A stretch of 64,000 nt of DNA, taken from positions 124,001 through 188,000 of the forward strand of contig JAEURJ010000013.1 in NCBI GenBank assembly GCA_016789305.1, in the 5' to 3' direction. This document shows positions 24,997-33,169 of the stretch, in pieces. Below the pieces are notes generated by a model. It did no database searches. It was given only the letters and a program-made list of their open reading frames with translations, and was not told where the DNA came from. The DNA comes from Anaerolineales bacterium (GTDB lineage Bacteria; Chloroflexota; Anaerolineae; Anaerolineales; Villigracilaceae). The position numbers were made by a program, and so were the translations under genes. Positions within the stretch are counted from its first letter, which is position 1; each line of letters begins with the position of its first letter.

Positions 24997-27675
24997 CCGC
25001 TCTTGATTTTTGTACTTCCTGAAATTATTAACGAGTTCGCCAAATGATTTCGGAGCGTACTTTTCAAATTCTTCTTCTTCGACAAAAACATAATCGAAGC
25101 GGATTTTATTTTGCGTGGCGTTTATATCTTCACACCATTTTTTCAAGCGTTCCATTTTTAGCGGAACATCTAAATCTTCAAGTCCTTTGGTTTCGACAAT
25201 ACAAATTTCTTTCGGACTTGTTTTCACGATGAAATCAGGATAGTAGTTTGAAATATTCCCATCGGCATTGACATAATCAATGCGGAAATTTACGGCAAAA
25301 TAATTTTTGGCGTAGGAAATAATGTCATCGCATTTTTCAAGGAATGACGCGAACAATAATTCAAGGTGGCTGTCTCCAACAATTTTATTGAAAACGCTTT
25401 TCTGCGCCATGAGATAACCTTGCTCTTTGACAACAAACGGGCGGGTTTGCCTGAGTTTGATAGAGTCGCGTATCTCTGCGCTTCCTTTATCTTGAATGGT
25501 CAAATCATTGATTTTCTTCTTGAAAGTTTCGACAATCGTTTTTGTGGCTTCGAGTTCTGAAAGATTGCGAATCGTGTTCAGGTCGTCAATATCAACGGCG
25601 GAAGTAAAAAGGTGTTGCCCGATAAATTCCTTTACTTTGCCATATAAAATATCGTACCCGCTGACAAGGCGTAAGTCTTTCATAATTACTTGGGCAAAGT
25701 AGCCAATCACACTTCGATAATCAGTGATGGCGGCGGAATCAAGATAAGTGCTGTGATTAATTTCGCCCGTTGTAATATCTTTGAAAATAATCTCGCGCAT
25801 TTCTGCTTCGGAAAATTGTTTGTATTCAATTTTCTTGTTCCCAAAGGAATCAAGCGCAAGGTCTTCAAGCCGTTTGTATTCGCGGTAAATGCGCGGAGTG
25901 AGAACGGGAATTTCAATATCGAGTTTATCAACATCCTTTTTGACATTCTCGTTATCAACTTCAATAATAATGGGCGCGTGTGCGGCTGTGCCTGCTCCCA
26001 TCGGTTTCCGTTCCAGTTCAACGCCTTCACTTTTGATTGATTCGACAAAATCCATAAATGGTTCTGTCCCAACCACGCTGACATATTCGGTGGTGTCTGC
26101 TCCAAGATACATGCGGCGCAAGCCACGCCCTAAAGTTTGTTCAGGAAGAATATTGCTTTTTGAAGCATACGCCCGCAAGCCTACAATGGTTGTCACGTTT
26201 CGCACGTCCCAACCTTCTTTGAGCATTAATACAGAAACGATAACTTTATATGGGCTGTCCCATGTATCAATTTGATTGGATTGCTTGCGAAGTTTATCTA
26301 ATTCTTCCTTGCTTTTCTTCGAGTCAGATTCGGAAATTTCGCCGTTGTTGTTGGTGTGAATGATAAGCACAGCGTCTTTGAACTCTGGATATGTGCTTTC
26401 CAGATATTCGGCAACATCATCACAGTTTTTTGTGTCATCGGTCATCACGAATAAAACGGCTTTCTTGCCAAGTTTTTCATGTTCGGGATACACCTTGCGC
26501 CATTCTTCCACGCCAAGATGAATGTAATCGCCGTATTTTTCTGTAAATTTTGAACTCTTTTTCTCGACAAGTTTTGCTCGGCTGGCGAAATCGGGAAGAA
26601 CGGGATGTTTCACCACATTTTGAATGATGGCTTCAACTAACGGATAATCACAAACGGTTTGAACGAAAATCGCGCCGTTGTTGTGTTTCGGTGTGGCGGT
26701 CACATCCAATTGCAAAGATAGAAAATGGTCTTTCTGCTTCAAACGGTTATGAATATCTTGAATGGACTTGAACCATGCAAGGCGGCTGTCGTGGATGTGG
26801 TGCGCTTCATCGTTGATAACTACCAATTCGTCAATCTCGCGCACAATCATCCCCAAATCTACTTTCGATTCATTGGTCTTGCCTGTGGGACGTGTGCCTA
26901 GAAAATAATCTTCGAGATTTTCGTCATCAAAACTTGGTTCGATGTCGTCGCCTGCATAAACTCTGTGAATGTTGGTCAAGAATAGATTTCCAGTTTTGCG
27001 GACGATGGAAACATCATCTTGAATATGAAGTGTCATTTGAAAATCATCTTGCCAGTTTTGACCTTCATAACCGTTATCGGGTAAAAGCGGGTCTTGAAAG
27101 AAAATTTTCAAGCCGTCAAAGTCTGTCCGCAAGCGGTCAAGTACGATGATATTGGGGGCAATCAATAAAAAGTTTGTGGCGAGTTGAGAATCTTCTTCGT
27201 ACAGTTTATGAAAATAACACCATGTAACGAAAAGACTCATCACTTTGGTTTTACCGCTGCCCGTTGCCATCTTGACCACAAGCCTGAGCCAATCTTCATC
27301 GAACATGCCTGTTGAAACTGCGCCCGATGAATCGTAGCGCATGAGGTCGTATTTATCTTTGACCTTTGCCACTTCGTACAAGTAGATGACCGTTTCAACG
27401 GATTCGCGCTGGGCAAAATAATATTGAAATTCTTTCAGGTCTTCGCGGATGTGCTGACGGTTGAACCACCAATTTAACAAGGCTTTGCTGGTTGCGCTTG
27501 CGCCTTCGTATTGATTCTCGCGCCATGTTTTTACTTCCCTGCGAATTTTATTGACCAATGGCGGTACAAGTTTGTCATAGGCAGAATCGCGCAAATCTTC
27601 ATCGGCGGGAAACCAACGATGTTCGGGATTCAAAACGGCATAAGGCGAAGTGGGGAAGGATGGATGAATTGCCAT
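24991..27675 (-). CDS. res: Cassette 1, gene 2: type III restriction enzyme Res subunit
   Basis: An 894-aa ATP-dependent restriction subunit. Helicase motif I ATGSGKT is at residues 137-143, motif II NDEAHH near 285, and motif VI-type LGRGLRR in the second RecA domain. The C-terminal nuclease domain contains PDFIVK near 811 and IVETKG near 826, a PD-(D/E)XK site. Res translocates and cuts DNA that its Mod partner has recognised but not modified. The start codon shares one base with the mod stop (TAATG), so the two are translationally coupled. Length and motif set are complete. The stop lies inside attC-1. Confidence 0.95.
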   Translation of the reverse strand: MAIHPSFPTSPYAVLNPEHRWFPADEDLRDSAYDKLVPPLVNKIRREVKTWRENQYEGASATSKALLNWWFNRQHIREDLKEFQYYFAQRESVETVIYLYEVAKVKDKYDLMRYDSSGAVSTGMFDEDWLRLVVKMATGSGKTKVMSLFVTWCYFHKLYEEDSQLATNFLLIAPNIIVLDRLRTDFDGLKIFFQDPLLPDNGYEGQNWQDDFQMTLHIQDDVSIVRKTGNLFLTNIHRVYAGDDIEPSFDDENLEDYFLGTRPTGKTNESKVDLGMIVREIDELVVINDEAHHIHDSRLAWFKSIQDIHNRLKQKDHFLSLQLDVTATPKHNNGAIFVQTVCDYPLVEAIIQNVVKHPVLPDFASRAKLVEKKSSKFTEKYGDYIHLGVEEWRKVYPEHEKLGKKAVLFVMTDDTKNCDDVAEYLESTYPEFKDAVLIIHTNNNGEISESDSKKSKEELDKLRKQSNQIDTWDSPYKVIVSVLMLKEGWDVRNVTTIVGLRAYASKSNILPEQTLGRGLRRMYLGADTTEYVSVVGTEPFMDFVESIKSEGVELERKPMGAGTAAHAPIIIEVDNENVKKDVDKLDIEIPVLTPRIYREYKRLEDLALDSFGNKKIEYKQFSEAEMREIIFKDITTGEINHSTYLDSAAITDYRSVIGYFAQVIMKDLRLVSGYDILYGKVKEFIGQHLFTSAVDIDDLNTIRNLSELEATKTIVETFKKKINDLTIQDKGSAEIRDSIKLRQTRPFVVKEQGYLMAQKSVFNKIVGDSHLELLFASFLEKCDDIISYAKNYFAVNFRIDYVNADGNISNYYPDFIVKTSPKEICIVETKGLEDLDVPLKMERLKKWCEDINATQNKIRFDYVFVEEEEFEKYAPKSFGELVNNFRKYKNQERV

Positions 27676-29978
27676 TATTTGCCTGTCACAGTGACATCTA
27701 AAATTTTCATGGTGTCGTTGCCGAAAATATCTACCACCTTGACGGCAATCTTGCGCCGTCCAGCGGGGACTTCGTGCGGCGGGGTTTTGAGTTCAAGCGA
27801 ACGGTCTTTCTTGGTGCGGAAGGATTGCCATTCATTTTCAAAAATGAAATCGCCTGTCCAGATTTCTTCAAAAATCGGCAAACCTGCCTGCGGATTTTCC
27901 ATGCCTTTCAATGCAGTTTGTTCCCCTGGGGCAACATCGGTTCGGACTCTGACAATCTCGCGTTTATTTTCAAAGTCAAAATCCACCGCCCAATAATCAA
28001 TCCAATCTGTCCATTTCTTCGTGAGGATTTCACGGGTGATAATTCCTGCTTTATCTTTTGAGACTTTGATAATCTTGCCGTTCTCCACCACGATTTTATT
28101 TGCCCCGTCTTTCAGGGATGCAGAAGCGTTTTCAACTGAATCTTGTGAATAGAAAACCGAGAAGTCGGTCAATTCCACTGCCACGCTATTCTTTTTGATA
28201 ATCGGTTTGACTTCGATATAGGAAACATCGTGAAAGACAACTTGATTCTTTTCGATGGCGCGTTTATCGAATACTTCACGCGGAATATATTTGAGTGCAA
28301 GGTCAATGCCTTTGGCTTTGGCTTCTTCCTGCACATTGGGAAATAAGCCCATTTCAAATTCAAAGGCGAGAATGTCCACGCGGGAGATGCGCTTCTCGCG
28401 GCACTCCAAAATGATTTCTTCGACAAACAAACGGGTGACAGGCAAATTGACCGAACCCACCGCCACCATGCGCCCTGACTTTTTGCCCTGAAAGGTTCTA
28501 AAGTTTTCGGCAGATTCGGCGCGGTATGCCCGCAGAATTAGTGAAATAAAATCCTTCTCACGTTTTTCGAGTTGTTTCTTTTGTTCTTCTTCACGCAGAT
28601 TGAGATTTACGCCGATATAATGCGCCCGTTCATACTTGCCCAAATTGAGAATTTCAAAGGCTCTAAAGTCTTTGCCTTCCTTTTTCAATTCTCTCTGAAC
28701 GCCAATCATGCGCTTGCGTGTGGTGTGTACGGCAAACTTTCCTAAATCCGAACCAATCCATTTCCGATTGAGTTTTTCAGCAACCGCTAAAGTTGTTCCA
28801 GAACCGCAGAAGAAATCGGCAACAATATCGTTTTCATTCGATGAAGCATTGATGATACGCTCTAATAATGATTTAGGTTTTTGTGTTGGGTAGCCGACAT
28901 CTTCAATCGCTTGAGAGTTTATCGGGTATATGTCTGTCCATAAGTCATCTACAATATCCCCTTTCATCTCATCAAGATATTGGACTTTTTCAGGACGTCC
29001 ATTTGAAGTAAATCGGATTAAGCCGCTTTTCATGGCTTCATCGATTCTTTCCTGTGACCAAATCCAGTGCATACCAGCAGGAGGTTCTAAAACAACATCT
29101 CCAAATTTTTTTGCTGCGCCTTGTCCGCTTTGTAGAAGAGATACAGTTCTGAAAAGCCTTCCTTCTGAGTCTGGCTTGTAGTGACTTGCAATGTACTTTT
29201 CGTCAAACTCTCTATATTGATTGGAGAAGGAAGATTTTTCTGATTTGGTGTAGAAAAAAATCGAATCATGAACAATGCCAAACCCGTTTGTTTGTGCTTT
29301 CGTAGTGCGAATCTTTTGCCAAACTATTTCGTTTTTGTAACTGCCAGCCCCAAATATTTCATCTAGCACTAAACGCAACAAACTATTTAGACGATAATCA
29401 CAATGAATATAAATACTTCCATCGTCCGCGAGTAAGTCGCGCATAATAATCAAGCGTTCATAAATCATGGCAATAAAACTATCTGCGCCTTTGCCCCAAG
29501 TATCACGGTAGGCGAGTTCTTCCAATACGTTGGGTCTTTTGGTGAAAGTGTCATCCCCAATTTCAATATCCATTGAAAAATCTGCGCCGACATCGAAAGG
29601 CGGGTCAATGTAAATCAGTTTAATTCCGCCATTCTTTTCAATTTCTTCACGCATTGCGCCATTTTTCAAAGACGAAAGAATTAACTTGTTATCGCCCCAA
29701 ATGAGTTTATTTGTCCAGCCGCTTTTCTGCCGTCCGCGTGTGTCGAACAAATCCAACTGTAAAGCGGTGTCTGCTAATTTCTCTGCGCGTGGCTCGTCCA
29801 CTTGCTCGATGACTTGAAAAGGCAAAACAATATTGGTCACTTCGTTGCTTTTGCCGTTCCAAATCAATTCCACTTCGCGCTTATCGTCAAATAAAAGGAA
29901 ACGATATTTATCGGGCAAAGGTCTGTCCGATTCGAGTAGTTTTAGAATTTCGCGTTTTTCGTTGTCGGTGAGTTTCAT
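27675..29978 (-). CDS. mod: Cassette 1, gene 1: type III DNA methyltransferase Mod subunit
   Basis: A 767-aa adenine-N6 methyltransferase of the beta class: catalytic motif DPPF (residues 125-128) precedes the SAM motif FFCGSGTT (about 387-394), with a variable target-recognition region between them. Mod dimers recognise an asymmetric site, methylate it and direct the Res subunit. It is the first gene after attI, only 36 nt from the core, and so is the best-placed gene for transcription from the array promoter. Its ATG follows a GGGA-type ribosome site. No phase-variation tract (homopolymer or tandem repeat) was seen in the frame. Confidence 0.95.
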   Translation of the reverse strand: MKLTDNEKREILKLLESDRPLPDKYRFLLFDDKREVELIWNGKSNEVTNIVLPFQVIEQVDEPRAEKLADTALQLDLFDTRGRQKSGWTNKLIWGDNKLILSSLKNGAMREEIEKNGGIKLIYIDPPFDVGADFSMDIEIGDDTFTKRPNVLEELAYRDTWGKGADSFIAMIYERLIIMRDLLADDGSIYIHCDYRLNSLLRLVLDEIFGAGSYKNEIVWQKIRTTKAQTNGFGIVHDSIFFYTKSEKSSFSNQYREFDEKYIASHYKPDSEGRLFRTVSLLQSGQGAAKKFGDVVLEPPAGMHWIWSQERIDEAMKSGLIRFTSNGRPEKVQYLDEMKGDIVDDLWTDIYPINSQAIEDVGYPTQKPKSLLERIINASSNENDIVADFFCGSGTTLAVAEKLNRKWIGSDLGKFAVHTTRKRMIGVQRELKKEGKDFRAFEILNLGKYERAHYIGVNLNLREEEQKKQLEKREKDFISLILRAYRAESAENFRTFQGKKSGRMVAVGSVNLPVTRLFVEEIILECREKRISRVDILAFEFEMGLFPNVQEEAKAKGIDLALKYIPREVFDKRAIEKNQVVFHDVSYIEVKPIIKKNSVAVELTDFSVFYSQDSVENASASLKDGANKIVVENGKIIKVSKDKAGIITREILTKKWTDWIDYWAVDFDFENKREIVRVRTDVAPGEQTALKGMENPQAGLPIFEEIWTGDFIFENEWQSFRTKKDRSLELKTPPHEVPAGRRKIAVKVVDIFGNDTMKILDVTVTGK

Positions 29979-30014
29979 AATTTCCCAATTATACGACTAG
30001 GATAGCAAGGAAGG

Positions 30015-30080
30015 GTCTAACTATGTTTTATGTGGATTCTTTCTGTATAAGACCCCGAAATGGTGGTGTTATACAGAAAG
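30015..30080 (-). other. attI recombination site
   Basis: The core GTCTAAC (30015-30021) reads GTTAGAC on the array strand, a perfect GTTRRRY. It lies between the first cassette and intI, where attI must be. The rightward extent is approximate: accessory integrase-binding sites probably overlap the inverted repeats at 30039-30080. TATAAGACC occurs twice (30046-30054 and 30110-30118) as a direct repeat and may mark such accessory sites. Confidence 0.85.
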
Positions 30081-30105
30081 TTTCTGTATAATATCCTATA
30101 TACAG
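30039..30105. promoter_or_regulatory. Nested palindromic operator region between attI and intI
   Basis: CTTTCTGTATAA (30039-30050) and TTATACAGAAAG (30069-30080) form perfect 12-bp inverted arms 18 bp apart. A third copy (TTTCTGTATAA, 30081-30091) follows at once, and with TATACAG (30099-30105) makes a second inverted pair around CTGTATA. TATAAT at 30087-30092 could be the -10 of intI, although its -35 is poor. Four half-sites covering the integrase promoter suggest a dimeric repressor. I did not assign it to LexA, because it does not match a LexA box I know. Confidence 0.6.
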
Positions 30106-30107
30106 AT

Positions 30108-30137
30108 ATTATAAGACCTACTCGAAGCACTTGTAAA
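30108..30137 (-). promoter_or_regulatory. Candidate cassette promoter Pc, leftward
   Basis: On the minus strand: -35 TTTACA (30132-30137), an 18-bp spacer and a consensus -10 TATAAT (30108-30113). It starts transcription toward attI and the cassettes, from within the intI leader, as in other integrons. Overlap with the operator region means integrase and cassette expression could be coordinated. Confidence 0.6.
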
Positions 30138-30145
30138 CCCACAAC

Positions 30146-31108
30146 ATGCCTCCAAAAAAACTTCTCGACCAATACCGTGATACTCTCCGCGCAAAACACT
30201 ACTCCCGCCGCACCGAGGAAACCTACCTGAAGTGGGTGCGCCAGTACATTCGTTTCCATAAAATGCGCCACCCTCGCGAAATGGGCGGCCCCGAGATTAG
30301 CGCCTTCATTACCCACCTAGCCGTTGAAAAACACGTCGCCGCCTCCACCCAAAACCAGGCATTAAGCGCAGTCCTCTTTCTCTATCGTAGCGTCCTCAAC
30401 CTGCCCCTCGATGAAACCACCCTGCAATTCGTTCGACCGAGCAAGCCAAAACGCGTCCCCACCGTTCTCTCGAAATCCGAAGCCAAAGCCGTCCTCGATA
30501 AAATGGATGGCATCTATCGCATCATGGGCCAGCTCATGTACGGTTCGGGATTGCGTCTCATGGAATGCGTTCGATTGCGGGTGAAGGATCTCGATTTTGC
30601 CAACCGCCAGATCATCGTTCGTGAAGGCAAAGGCGAAGATGACCGCGTCACTCCGTTTCCTGATTCCCTCCTCGAACCTCTGCGTCTTCACCTTAAAAGC
30701 GTCAAAGCCATTCACGAGAAAGACCTGCATTCCGGGCACGGAGCCGTTTACCTCCCGTATGCGCTTTCCGCAAAATATCCCAATGCTAATCGCGAATTTG
30801 CATGGCAGTATGTTTTCCCTGCTGCTGACCTCTCGGTCGATCCTGCAAGCGGGATCACGCGGCGTCATCACCTCCACGAAAACAACTTGCAAAAAGCGGT
30901 CAAACAAGCCGCCAAACTTGCCAAAATAGACAAACCCGTCTCCCCGCACACCTTCCGTCATTCTTTTGCCACTCATCTCCTGCAAAACGGCTACGACATC
31001 CGCACCGTGCAGGAGTTACTGGGTCATAAGGACGTCAAGACCACAATGATCTACACTCACGTCCTCCAGCGCGGCGGCCTCGCCGTCAAATCCCCCCTCG
31101 ACCCCTGA
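30146..31108 (+). CDS. intI: Integron integrase (IntI-type tyrosine recombinase)
   Basis: A 320-aa site-specific recombinase that excises and inserts cassettes at attI and attC. Catalytic residues seen: Arg137 (GLRLME), Lys162, His268 and Arg271 ([13 protein letters not shown]), His294 (LLGHKDV) and the nucleophile Tyr303 (MIYTHV). The additional IntI-specific patch, absent from XerC/D, is present at about 195-225 ([24 protein letters not shown]), and the C-terminus closely resembles IntI1 ([13 protein letters not shown]). The frame is intact with no stop, so the integrase is probably functional. No clear ribosome site precedes the ATG. It is divergent from the cassettes. Confidence 0.97.
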   Translation: MPPKKLLDQYRDTLRAKHYSRRTEETYLKWVRQYIRFHKMRHPREMGGPEISAFITHLAVEKHVAASTQNQALSAVLFLYRSVLNLPLDETTLQFVRPSKPKRVPTVLSKSEAKAVLDKMDGIYRIMGQLMYGSGLRLMECVRLRVKDLDFANRQIIVREGKGEDDRVTPFPDSLLEPLRLHLKSVKAIHEKDLHSGHGAVYLPYALSAKYPNANREFAWQYVFPAADLSVDPASGITRRHHLHENNLQKAVKQAAKLAKIDKPVSPHTFRHSFATHLLQNGYDIRTVQELLGHKDVKTTMIYTHVLQRGGLAVKSPLDP

Positions 31109-31182
31109 GCCTCTGAACCTCTGCACCTCAATCGAATCCCTTCCCCGGCGAAGCCCCCACGCTCCACCGGGGATTCTTCCTC

Positions 31183-31878
31183 CTATGCAGTAGTCTTCTT
31201 GCTCTTCGCCGCGCGTTGCGCCGCCGTCTTCGTCGTCCGCGCCTTCACGCCGATCTTCTCCAGCAGTTGCGGCTTCCCGCGCAGTGCCACTCGCGCGATC
31301 TTCAAGTACTGCGCCCGCCATGCATCCAGCGAACGCATCGCCGCCTCCTGATCGCGCGCCGCCTGTTGCGCCGCACCCTTCGCCGCCTCCTGCCGCTGGT
31401 TCGCCGCATCGAACGCGCCCACCTTCCCCCGCTCCGACTCAAGCCGGCCCCCATCGTACCCATACTCGGCCAGCGTCCCGGCCGACGCAGCATTCTCGAA
31501 CAGCGCCGAAGCCGATGCCAGGAACCCGGCGATGTCCTTCGCCTCCCGGCCGCCCAGCCCCAGCGCAGTCAGGCGCGGCTTATCGCCCTTGAAGATTGCC
31601 CGCGACACCTTCGCCAGCGACTGATACGCGCCGCGCGCCTCCTTCTCCGCCGTCTTCAGCTCCTGCGTCGACTGCTTTTGCGCCCCCTCAGCGGACTTCT
31701 GCGCATTCACCGCCGCCTGTGCGGCCTGCAACAGCGCATCGCCCTCGTTAAGTTTTGCCGCCGGGTAGCCATAGTTTGCCACCAGCGACTGGATCTCGCC
31801 ATCTGCCAGGCTGTTGGCAATGGCCAGCTTCGCGGCATTCAACCGCTCCGCAATGGAAATTGGGGATTTCGTAGGCAT
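31183..31878 (-). CDS. Alanine/lysine-rich helical protein, 231 aa
   Basis: AAGGAG precedes the ATG. The product is almost entirely alpha-helical and rich in Ala, Gln, Lys and Glu, with a paired pattern: two similar units near residues 45-125 and 130-210, each ending in a KPxLxxLGLxG-like motif (DKPRLTALGLGG and GKPQLLEKIGVKA). The tail is basic (KAAxxAAKSKKTTA-type). This resembles a conserved family of unknown function in Chloroflexota and Bacteroidota. It converges with intI across 74 nt and has a minisatellite in its upstream region. Confidence 0.7.
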   Translation of the reverse strand: MPTKSPISIAERLNAAKLAIANSLADGEIQSLVANYGYPAAKLNEGDALLQAAQAAVNAQKSAEGAQKQSTQELKTAEKEARGAYQSLAKVSRAIFKGDKPRLTALGLGGREAKDIAGFLASASALFENAASAGTLAEYGYDGGRLESERGKVGAFDAANQRQEAAKGAAQQAARDQEAAMRSLDAWRAQYLKIARVALRGKPQLLEKIGVKARTTKTAAQRAAKSKKTTA

Positions 31879-31976
31879 AAAAATCTCCTTTCAGCGGCAC
31901 GCGGCCGCCAAAAAACATCCCAAAGGACACCCCACGTCCGGTCCCCTGGGTTGACAACCAAATGAAACATAAACGT

Positions 31977-32186
31977 ACTCCAAGCCTCCTTAGCATCACT
32001 CCACGCTCCCTTAGCCTTCCTCCACGCTTCCTTATCGTTACTTCGTTCTTCCTTACTGTTACTCCATGCTCCCTTGCCGTCGCTCCACGCTTCCTTACAA
32101 TGACTTTGCCCGTCCTTACCATCGCTCCGGGCTTCTATGTCGTCACTCCACGCCCCCTTACCGTTCCTCCGCCCTTCCTTCCCCTT
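31977..32186. repeat. 21-bp minisatellite, ten contiguous units
   Basis: Ten exactly 21-bp units, consensus ACTCCACGCTTCCTTACCGTT, diverged by a few bases each. Because 21 is divisible by three, minus-strand frames stay open and give 7-residue repeats such as KEAWSDG or, in another frame, VRKRGAT. The repeats lie in the 622-nt gene-free gap (31879-32500), upstream of the helical protein. Whether they are translated is unclear. Confidence 0.9.
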
Positions 32187-32320
32187 CCTCAATACCTCTG
32201 AACTTCACAACCTCCGAACCTTTGAACATCACCACTACTATACCCACCACCAGGCTTCAAAACAGGCTTCAAACATGAATCCACTGCGTAGACGAATCGC
32301 CCTCGAAGCTCACGAATCAA

Positions 32321-32352
32321 AACAGCCTCCTCGCACCGAGAAGGCTGTTTGT
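32321..32352. terminator. Hairpin of terminator type in the repeat-rich gap
   Basis: AAACAGCC and GGCTGTTT form an 8-bp stem around a 15-nt loop, followed by GTTTG and further downstream AT-rich sequence. The T-run is weak, so its role as a terminator is uncertain. Confidence 0.4.
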
Positions 32353-32397
32353 TTGGATTCAATTTTTATTTCTTCTTCGCTCTTTTATTTATTGCTC

Positions 32398-32498
32398 CAT
32401 CGGGGGCTTAGCCCCCGATGATCCTTCGATCTTCGCCCTGAGCGCAGACGAAGGGCACCTTCAGCACCTCTGCTCCATCGGGGGCTGGGCCCCCGATG
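32398..32498. repeat. Pair of CATCGGGGGC palindromes (REP-like)
   Basis: Two near-identical hairpins: arms CATCGGGGGC / GCCCCCGATG at 32398-32420 (loop TTA) and at 32476-32498 (loop TGG). Between them is a CTTCGCCCTGAGCG...CGAAGGGC segment. A relative, CTCGGGG / CCCCGAG around CTTGG, lies at 39448-39467. Together they look like dispersed REP-type elements. Confidence 0.8.
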
Positions 32499-32500
32499 CT

Positions 32501-32722
32501 CTAGATCTCTTCCTCATCGTCCGCCCAATCGTCATCAGTGTCTTCCTCGTCTTCCCACTCATCGCTTTCTTCTTCCTCATCCCAGTCGTCCTCCTCGGCG
32601 GCGCCTTCGGCGGGAGAGTAGGTCTTGCACCCTTCATCCGGGTCGAATTCAACGGCTGCGGCGGAACAAATACCTTCGTCGATGAACACGCAATCTACAT
32701 AGTGACATTTAATACGGGGCAT
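32501..32722 (-). CDS. Small acidic protein with N-terminal four-Cys motif (DUF1540-like)
   Basis: A 73-aa protein; AGGAGG precedes the ATG. Residues 1-40 hold a CxxxxC...C...C pattern (Cys6, Cys11, Cys19, Cys32) of DUF1540-type metal-binding domains. Residues 44-73 are almost all Asp, Glu and Trp. The Cys part could bind one metal ion; the acidic tail is odd and could bind cations or a basic partner. It lies 12 nt after VKOR, so the two are probably co-transcribed. Confidence 0.75.
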   Translation of the reverse strand: MPRIKCHYVDCVFIDEGICSAAAVEFDPDEGCKTYSPAEGAAEEDDWDEEEESDEWEDEEDTDDDWADDEEEI

Positions 32723-32734
32723 GGCTGCTTCCTC

Positions 32735-33163
32735 CTAAGATTGGGGCTGTCTGATCAGGCGAACGATCGCCAGGATAAAGAGAAGGGTCATCGTGACCTG
32801 TGAGGTCACGCAGAACGGACACAACGCGCGGATCAACACCAGTTCCACATAGATCAACCACACGCTGAACAAAAAACCCGTGATCGACATGCCGAACGTC
32901 AGCATCGTGCCGTTCGTCTTGAAGAAATCGGAGCGCGTCTCCAGCAGCAAACTTACCAGCATCGCCGCGTACCCGATCACACCGATCACCGCCACCGGAA
33001 TTCCGTTCACTTCCGAATAACGGCTCGCATTCACGGTATGGCAATCGCCGGAGCCGAGGCACATCGAATCGTTCGACGTCAATTTATAGATCGTCATATA
33101 GATCGAAACGGCGATTCCCAAAATAACGAGCGCGACGGACGCGCGGTACAACCATTTATCCAT
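32735..33163 (-). CDS. Vitamin K epoxide reductase (VKOR) family protein
   Basis: 142 aa with four transmembrane helices. The active-site CPFC lies near residues 114-117 in the last helix. The loop cysteines that relay electrons (MCLGSGDCHTV, near 35-43) are present, as is the conserved Ser/Asn region. In bacteria VKOR reoxidises DsbA-like thioredoxins using quinone, supporting disulfide formation outside the membrane. No fused thioredoxin domain is present, and no DsbA-like gene is adjacent. It lies between moeA and the acidic protein gene on the same strand. Confidence 0.92.
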   Translation of the reverse strand: MDKWLYRASVALVILGIAVSIYMTIYKLTSNDSMCLGSGDCHTVNASRYSEVNGIPVAVIGVIGYAAMLVSLLLETRSDFFKTNGTMLTFGMSITGFLFSVWLIYVELVLIRALCPFCVTSQVTMTLLFILAIVRLIRQPQS

Positions 33164-33169
33164 GTGTCC

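Larger units (their letters stand above)
8673..31108 (-). mobile_element. Chromosomal integron: intI, attI and an 18-cassette array
   Basis: A complete integron platform. The integrase gene (30146-31108) reads rightward; the attI core lies about 125 nt upstream of it, and 18 cassettes extend leftward, each ending in its own attC. The attC sites (numbered here from attI outward) are about 130 bp and share inner and outer cores, but have variable, internally complementary arms. Nearly every recognised cassette gene reads away from attI, as is normal for cassettes expressed from a common promoter. Cassettes 1 and 2 carry restriction-modification genes, cassette 14 has no convincing ORF, and most others encode unrecognised proteins. 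Cassette coding sequence looks clearly more AT-rich than the flanking chromosome. Confidence 0.96.

Noticed and set aside
30039..30105. LexA-binding site controlling intI
   Set aside because: The inverted CTGTATA repeats are clear, but they do not match a LexA box I can vouch for in this group, so only a generic operator is claimed.
31839..32192. 117-aa KEAWSDG repeat protein as a gene
   Set aside because: The repeat keeps several frames open by virtue of 21-bp units; no ribosome site or flanking domain supports translation, so it is listed as a repeat.
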